In this document: positions 46,001-55,000 of the stretch, piece after piece
How positions within the stretch are numbered: the first letter of the stretch is position 1
Layout: each line of letters starts with the position of its first letter
Assembly: GCF_040869045.1 (NCBI RefSeq)
Contig: NC_090321.1
Location: 72,635,183 to 72,699,182, forward strand
Reading direction: 5' to 3'
DNA: 64,000 bases
DNA from: Eurosta solidaginis
Lineage: Eukaryota > Arthropoda > Insecta > Diptera > Tephritidae
Made by a program: the position numbers and the translations under genes
Notes under the pieces: model-generated
What the model saw: the letters and a program-made list of their open reading frames with translations, nothing else
Databases searched by the model: none
What the model was told of the DNA's origin: nothing

Positions 46001-49000
46001 TTGTTTCATTTTATTTTATTTTTGTTTTACTTTGGTGTTAAGCCGCCTTGAGGTCCGACTTTTAAATAAAAAATAAAAAATCCTTTCAATTTTACCAATA
46101 TATTTCGGTTACGTACGCATTTGGATAAGATGGTTAATGTATCTTGTGTGGTTTCTTTTTAGCCAAATCTATTGCCATGGACCGCTGTTGCACACCGTTC
46201 AAATGGCACATTTATACAAGGACTCCAAAACGTTTGTCGATATGAAATTGAGAAATCGTCCCGACAAGACATTGGAAGCTTTCAACGTATTTATGGCAGA
46301 CAAAAATAATGAACCTACTCAGGCGGAGATAAGGGATTTTGTTGATGTAAGTTTACGAGTGGCTTAGATCTCACTTCGTAGAGCTATCTAATTTTCCTTT
46401 TATATTTTGTTTTATCTTTTCTTTATTCAGACGCATTTCGAAGAACGTGGAAAAGAATTTGAGGAATGGTCACCGCTTGATTGGAAAGAGCAGCCCAATT
46501 TCTTGAATGATATTAACGACCCCGATCTCAAGCAATGGGGTGCTGATTTAAATGTGATATGGAAAGAGTTGGGACGCAATATGATTAATGATGTACACCA
46601 AAATCCAGAATATTACTCTATAATACCAGTTCCTAATCCAGTTATTGTACCAGGTGGACGTTTTATCGAATTCTACTATTGGGACTCATATTGGATCATT
46701 CGTGGTTTACTCTACTCAGAAATGTATGATACAGCGCGTGGTATGATTGAAAACTATTTGAGCATAGTACAACGTTTCGGTTTCATACCGAATGGTGGTC
46801 GTGTGTACTATTCGAAACGTTCGCAACCACCACTATTGACAGCCATGGTGCACTCTTATGTGGAGTTTACTAAAGATTTTGAGTTTGCTGTAAATGCTTT
46901 GGATATATTGGAACATGAATTTGAATATTGGATAAATAATCATACTGTACAAGCAAAGGGTTTTGATGTTGCCATTTATGCTGATAGTTCGACTGGTCCA
47001 CGACCCGAATCGTATCGTGAGGATATTGAGACATCACAAGCTTTTCACACAGATGAAGAGAAGGAACATCACTATTCCGAATTGAAAGCAAGTGCCGAAT
47101 CTGGCATGGATTTCAGTTCGCGTTTTTTTATAAATGAAAATGGCACCAACGATGGTGATTTGACAAATTTGAAGACACGTTCCATTGTTCCGGTTGAATT
47201 GAATTCTATATTGCATTGGAATGCGAAAATGATAGCCGAATTCCACGTGAAGGCAGGAAATCCAACGAAAGCTGCAGAATATAAGCTCAAAGCTGCAAAG
47301 CTATACGAGGTAGGATTTGAGATGACTATTAGTACGATTTTCCTTACACAGTGGTGGCCAGGAGGCCTTCACTTTATTCTGTAGGAAAGTATTACCGATG
47401 TGGACGGTCGTCTGTCGGTTAAGAATCAGGCACGCTCTATTAATTAAGGAATAAAGACTGCTCAAAAGCTTTAGGGAGTCTTATCGTAGTTCGTAGCATC
47501 GTAAGATATTAGAGCTATTGAATATTTTACGCTCTTTTGCTATACCCCCGTCTACTCCGCGGGTTGTCCAAATTGAAAAATATTAGGCGCGACTTACTTG
47601 CGAGGAGATTAGGAAAGAGGTTCTTGGCAGAAACACACTCGAAGTGTTGCCAAACCACTGCCTAGGGGCGATGACGCTTCTGTTTCGAAACAACTTTTTT
47701 CTAAATGTTTGATGTTGCTTTGTCCTGGACTTGAACCTAGGACCTTCGATGTGGTAGGCGGAGCACACTATCGCCACACCAAGGTGACCGCAGTTCCATT
47801 TTATCATTATTTTTATTTATATCAGCCATCGAATTGTAAGTTACTAGCCCTCGCGGCATCAACGGCTGTCTTGCCAACAAGATGAAGACTTCCATAACAT
47901 GGTTTGGCCGCTGGAGCTTAATCTATTTCGATGACTACAATCAGCTTATATATCTTGTCACATAATTTTCTACTCGCCGTCGGCAATACGCACAAATCCA
48001 TATACCCTTAGGGAGTGGTTTTCTGTTGGATGTCTAAGTTAAAATTATCTTCCCTATTACTTCTGATTTCCAAATAGACAAAGACCTCAACATTCCAAAT
48101 CTATAGTTTCCGGCAAGTACTTCGTACTGCCCTCGTATAAATACTTCTATATCCTGGAAATCTGGAAGAAAACATACTTACCGGGACTAATATCAAACTG
48201 ATAAGGTACAATCGGTTCATCGACAACGGGCTTCAGTCTTTCACGTATTACGCCGATTAGATAGATACTTACTATATTTGGGCTTAATCGTTTAAGCCGT
48301 TATGGCCGTCCAACAGGGCGCGCCAGTCGCTTCTTCGTTGGGCTAACTGGCGCTAATTTGCGGGGCACCACATTACATTCGCATAACAAGCTGGTACAGC
48401 ACACTGTTAAATCTTTTTCGGTACTTGTCCTCGCTAACCCATAGAGGCCCGTAAATCTTACCATCTACCAGAGCCGCCTCAACTGATGTTGTCATGGACC
48501 ATGCTCCTGCACCAAATAGCAGGTCGGTTACGATAAGTGGACTCTAGAGCATGATCTTCGTTTGTCGTTTACCTTTCAATTGCCTATTCAGTACAAAGTA
48601 GCATTTATTGGCAGGAGTGATTGTTCGCTGGATTTCTAAAAGGCCGCCCCCCCCCCCCCCCCCATTTACACCAAATGATGATGGCCGATGTGAATAAGAA
48701 CGATCTTTTATGAGAAACTAGAAAGGAAATACGAACATCGCGCCGCCGTGACATTAAAATTAACGCCATGGCGGGAAAAATTGGTATATGGTCCAAAAGT
48801 GGGAAAAATTCCCCTAAAGTATGCCGACCACTTTCGTATGCTTTCTGCTGTTCGACGAACGAAGTCTAATAAAAGGCTATTAATTTTACTAGCAAAAAAG
48901 AGGCACAAATTAAGGATTTGCGAAATGTTGGTTTTTTTTTAAACATTTTTTTTTTCATATTTCAGGCTATTCAGGCAGTGCACTGGAATGAAGAGGCTGG

Positions 49001-52000
49001 CGTTTGGTTAGACTACGACTTAATTAATCAGAAACCACGTAACTATTTTGTGCCCACCAATTTAGCACCGCTCTGGACAGGTTCATACAATCCCAGCGAA
49101 GCGCAAAAGATCTCAATATCTGTATTAAAATATATTGAAGAATTAAAATTGGATAGCTTCCCTGGTGGAGTGCCAAATACCCTAGCACCTACCGGCGAAC
49201 AATGGGACTATCCAAATGTTTGGCCACCAATGCAGTATATGCTCGTTGCGGGCTTAGAAAATTTAGGAACCAACGAATCGAAGCAACTCTCACAGCGTTG
49301 GGCACATCGATGGGTGAAATCAAACTTCGAAGCATATAAACAAACGCAGGCAATGTTTGAAAAGGTTTGTACTACGATTGGGGATATATGGTAGAGCTCT
49401 TGATAATCGACCATTCGAATAATCGCCTAGTCGATGAACAAAAGTTGTTTATTTAAAATTCGATTATCACTAAGCGAATAGTTGTTTGTATTCGATTAGT
49501 GAGAGATTCGACTTTTTGAAAAGTAGTTTTTATAATCATACCCAACGTGTACTTGTACACAAGGGTATTCTAACTTTGATTGGTTAACGGTAGTACGTAA
49601 TGGCATAAAGTAATCGAGATCGATACAGACTTCCATATATCAAAATTAACAGCAGCGAAAAAATAATTGGCTTAGCCATGCCCGTCCATCTGTCCGTCCG
49701 CCCGTTAACACGATAACTGAAGTAAAAAATTAGATATCTTTACGAAATTTGGTATACTGGCTTAGAATAGAATTCGCACGATAACCACGCCCACTTTTTC
49801 GACATCAAAGTTTTGAAAAATGGAAAAAATGCGATAATTCATTACCAAAGACTAATAAATTGATGAAACTTCATATGTAAGTCGACTTTATAATAAGAAA
49901 TTTGGAAAAGTTTTGGAAAATGGGAGTGGCACCGCCTACATTTATAAGAAGACAATTTTTTAAATCTTCTAAGCCATTAATCTTAAGCTGTGTAAGATAT
50001 CATGTTGAAATTTGGCATGAAGGCTGTCCTTGCCCTTGTACATTAACTTGAACAAAATGTAACAAAATCGGTTGGCGATCACGCCTACTTTAAAAAAAAT
50101 CGATATCGAAATTTCGAAAAATATGAAAACTGTTATAGTCCATTCCAATGACCGATAAAGTGACGAATCTTGATATGTTGGTTGACTCTATGCCAAACAA
50201 TAGAAATAAAGCTAAATCTTTGCAAAAGGGCGTGGCACCGCCTACATTTATAAGAATAAAATTTAAAAGTTTTGCAAGCCGTAAATAAAAAATCCATGTA
50301 AATATCATGTTGAAATTTGGCACGAAGGGTATCCTTACTATTATATATAGAATGAAGTTGTATATCAACTTGATAACTATCTGGTATAAATATAATTATA
50401 GCTTGATGTTGGATATCAGCTCTGGAACTAAATCTATATTTTTCTAAGGCTGGAGAAATATTTTTTCCATGTTTGTTTGGTAAACAAAATCCAGCTTTTG
50501 CCGTATCTACAAATTATCTTACTTTCTTACTTAACTGGCGCTTAACCGTTTAAACGGTCGTCGTCCTTCTCTGTGCCAACCGGCACCAATTGGTCACACC
50601 AAGGGAGTTTAAATCGTTTTCTACCTGATCCTTCCAACGGAGTGGGGGCCGCCCCTTACCTCTGCTTCCATAGGCGGGTTCCGATAGAAACACTTTCGTG
50701 GCCAGAGCGTCATCTTTTATTCGCATAACATGGCCTAGCCAGCGCAGCCGTACAAAAAAGCCTACCTCAAATGCGGCCTTAAACTGTGACTGATAAACTG
50801 CTCAGTAGTTTAACTGGAGTTTAAAATTGACTAGAGTTTAAGCAAACTTAGTTTAAGCTTAGCTTAACCAACTACTGAAAAACAAGGCCTAAATTTTCCA
50901 GCTGCTTTATGCATGTGCCCGCAGTTACCCATTCAGAAGTTAAAACTTTGTAGATTATTTTTTTTTTCAGTTTTGGTAATACCGTTATTTGTTGTAAATA
51001 ACATTACTTTCTTTAATTTAATTTTTTTCTCTTTTTATTTATTATATTTTATTTTATTTCATTTCATTTAATTAGTTTGTTTTTTTTATTTTACTACAAC
51101 ATTTATTTTATTTTAAATAATTTGGTTTTATCCTTTTTTAATATATTTTATTTTGTTTTATTTTATATTTGTTTCTATTTTATTTATTTTTTTTTTTTTT
51201 TTAATTTAATATACTGAAATTTTTTGTTGTATTTTATTTTATTTCTTTTGATTGTTTTATTTTACTTCATTTAATTCTTTATTATTTTGTTTTATTCTAC
51301 CTTAATTTGTTTTATTTTAATAAATTTTTTTTTCTTCTTTTTAATTTCATTTCATATTATTATACATATATACATATATTTTGTTTGACATTATTTTCTA
51401 TTTTATTAATTTTTTTTTATGTTTGGACGATATGGGTATCAAATATAAGTATTTTAAAAGGGAGTGGGCCTTAGTTCTATAGGTGGACACCTTTTCGAGG
51501 TAGCGCCATAGAGGTGGCCAGGGGTGACTCTAGAATGCGTTTGTAGGATATCGGTACCAAATGAAAGGTGTTAATGATTATTTAAAAGGGAGTGGGCCTT
51601 AGTTCTATAGGTGCTCGCCTTTTCGAGATATCGACATAAAAGTAGACCAGGGGTGACTCTATAACGTGTTTGTACGATATGGGTATCAAATTAAAGGTAC
51701 TAATGAGGGTTTTAAAAGGGAGTGCCCCTTAGTTGTATATGTGAAGGAGTTTTTTAGATATCGACCAAAATGTGGACCAGGGTGACCCAGAACATCATCT
51801 TTCGGGTACCGCTAATTTATTTTTATATATAATACCACGAACAGTATTCCTGCCAAGAGTCCAAGGGCTTTTGATTTCGCCCTGCAGAACTTTTTCATTT
51901 TCTTCTACTTAATATGGTAGGTGTGACACCCATTTTACAAAGTTTTTTCCAAAGTTATGTTTTGCGTCAATAAACCAATCCAATTACATGTTTCATCCCT

Positions 52001-55000
52001 TTTTTCATATTTGGTATAGAATCATGGCATTTTTTTTAATTTTTCGTAATTTTCGATATCGAAAAAATGGGCGTGGTCATAGTCGGATTTCGGTCATTTT
52101 TTATATCAAGATAAAGTGAGTTCAGATAAGCACGTGAACTAAGTTTAGTAAAGATATATCGATTTTTGCTGATGTTATCGTGTTAACGGCCGAGCGGAAG
52201 GACAGACGGTCGACTGTGTATAAAACTGGGCGTGGCTTCAACCGATTTCGCCTATTTTCACAGAAAACAGTTATCGTCATAGAATCTAAGCCCCTACCAA
52301 ATTTCATAAGGGTTGGTAAATTTTTGTTCGACTTATGGCATTAAAAGTATTCTAGACAAATTATATGAAAAAGGGCGGAGCCACGCCCATTTTGAAATTT
52401 TGTTTTTTTTTTTGTATTTTGTTGCACCATATCATTACTGGAGTTGAATGTTGACATAATTTACTTATATACTGTAAAGATATTCAATTTTTTGTTAAAA
52501 TTTGACTTTTAAAAATTTTTTTTTAAAAAGTGGGCGTGTTCGTAATCCGATTTTGCAAATTTTTATTTAGCACACATATAGTAATAGAAGTAACGTTCTT
52601 GCCAAATTTCATTATGATATCTTCTCCGACTGCCAAATTACAGCTTGCAAAACTTTGAAATTACATTCTTTTAAAAGTGGGCGGTCCCACGCCCATTGTC
52701 CAAAATTTTACTAATTTTCTATTCTGCGTCATAACGTCAACCCACCTACCAAGTTTCATAGCTTTAGCCGTATTTGGTAATGAATTATCGCACTTTTTCT
52801 GTTTTTCGAAATTTTCGATATCGATTTTAAATAGCGATCTGAGATGAGTGCCCAGGAACCTACATACCAAATTTCATCAAGATACCTCAAAATTTACTCA
52901 AGTTATCGTGTTTACGGACGGACGGCCATGGCTAAATGAATTTCTTTTTTTCGCCCAGATCATTTTGATATATAGAAGCCTATATCTATCTCGATTAGTT
53001 TATGCCGTTACGGATTACCGTTATGCGAACAAAATTAATATACTCTGTGAGCTCTGCTGAGCTGAGTATAAATATATATGTATATAGGTATATATACATA
53101 TATGTATACATATATGAGAGCTCACGTTGGGTATAGAATGTTCGGTTTCGCCCGAACTTGGACTTCCTTACTTGTTTTTCTATTAGTTTAGTTTTTATGA
53201 CACAAAATTTAATATATGAAATTTTACTTTTTAATGGCAAAAGATTTAAATTATGAAACTGTCACTATTTGAATAATGACATTTAGTTTATTGCATGCTA
53301 TGTTGCAATCGAATATTAACGACACAGGATCACAAATTCCAACTTTTTCTGCACCAGAGACGCCATTATGAAAATCCTATATAAAATCACCCCCTGATTC
53401 CGAAAATCAAGGTTATTTTTAATTCTATGGTAACGTTTTTGAGATATTTACGAATTACCGTTTTTTCAAAAAAAAAAAAAATGGGTCCACTTAATCATAT
53501 ATGTATATCTCAAGAATGAAATGAGCAATTCCAAAACGGTTTGAAGCTAACTAACTGATATACGAATACTAACACATATGTACCAGTAGGGTACTTAAGT
53601 ATTAAATGGATATATTTACTTGAAAGTTTATAAATTTTGTATTAGTCAATCGATTTTGTTGAATGAAACCTTATTTTTTTGTAATAAAACAGAGCTTAGA
53701 GAGAGAAAAAAATCTGCAAAAAAATAAAAAGTTTTCGAGATCCTTCCTCGCAAAGTACAAATTTTTTTATATTTTTACAAAAAAAAATTGAAAAAATCCG
53801 TAACTATTGTTCGTTATCTTTAAATCTGCAGGGCCTAGCAAAAAGTTATTACCTTCTAAAAGCTTCAAACCGTTTTGGAATTACTCAATTCGTTCTTGAG
53901 ATATATATAACTAAGTGGACCCAATTTTTTTTTTTAAGCTATTGCATAGATTTTATACCTCAAAATTTACTCAAGTTATCGTGTTTACGGACGGACGGAC
54001 AGACGGACGGCCATGGCTAAATGAATTTCTTTTTTTCGCCCAGATCATTTTGATATATAGAAGCCTATATCTATCTCGATTAGTTTATGCCGTTACGGAT
54101 TACCGTTATGCGAACAAAATTAATATACTCTGTGAGCTCTGCTGAGCTGAGTATAAATATATATGTATATAGGTATATATACATATATGTATAGATATAT
54201 GAGAGCTCACGTTGGGTATAGAATGTTCGGTTTCGCCCGAACTTGGACTTCCTTACTTGTTTTTCTATTAGTTTAGTTTTTATGACACAAAATTTAATTT
54301 ATCAAATTTTATTTTTTAATGGCAAAAGATTTAAATTATGAAACTGTCACTATTTGAATAATGACATTTAGTTCATTGCATGCTATGTTGCAATCGAATA
54401 TTAACGACACAGGATCACAAATTCCAACTTTTTCTGCACCAGAGACGCCATTATGAAAATCCTATATAAAATCACCCCCTGATTCCGAAAATCAAGGTTA
54501 TTTTTAATTCTATGGTAACGTTTTTGAGATATTTACGAATTACCGTTTTAAAAAAAAAAATAAAAATGGGTCCACTTAATCATATACATATGTATATCTC
54601 AAGAATGAAATGAGCAATTCCAAAACGGTTTGAAGCTAACTAACTGATATACGAATACTAACACATATGTACCAGTAGGATACTTAAGTATTAAATGGAT
54701 ATATTTACTTGAATGTTTATAAATTTTGTATTAGTCAATCGATTTTGTTGAATGACAGCTTATTTTTTTGTAATAAAACAGAGCTTAAAGAGAGAAAAAA
54801 AATCTGCAAAAAAATAAAAAGTTTTCGAGATCCTTCCTCGCAAAGTACAAATTTTTTTATATTTTTACAAAAAAAAATTGGAAAAATCCGTAACTATTGT
54901 TCGTTATCTTTGAATCTGCAGGGCCTAGCAAAAAGTTATTACCTTTTAAAAGCTTCAAACCGTCGACTAAATAAAAAAACCGTAACGGATATTTGTCAAA

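Noticed and set aside
47310..47384. Continuation of Treh exon 3 frame past 47309
   Set aside because: GT donor at 47310 and the perfect restart of homology at 48966 show that this is intron.
49365..49394. Continuation of Treh exon 4 frame to a nearby stop
   Set aside because: The required Gly-rich GGGGEY motif with the catalytic Glu is in exon 5 at 55999, in phase.
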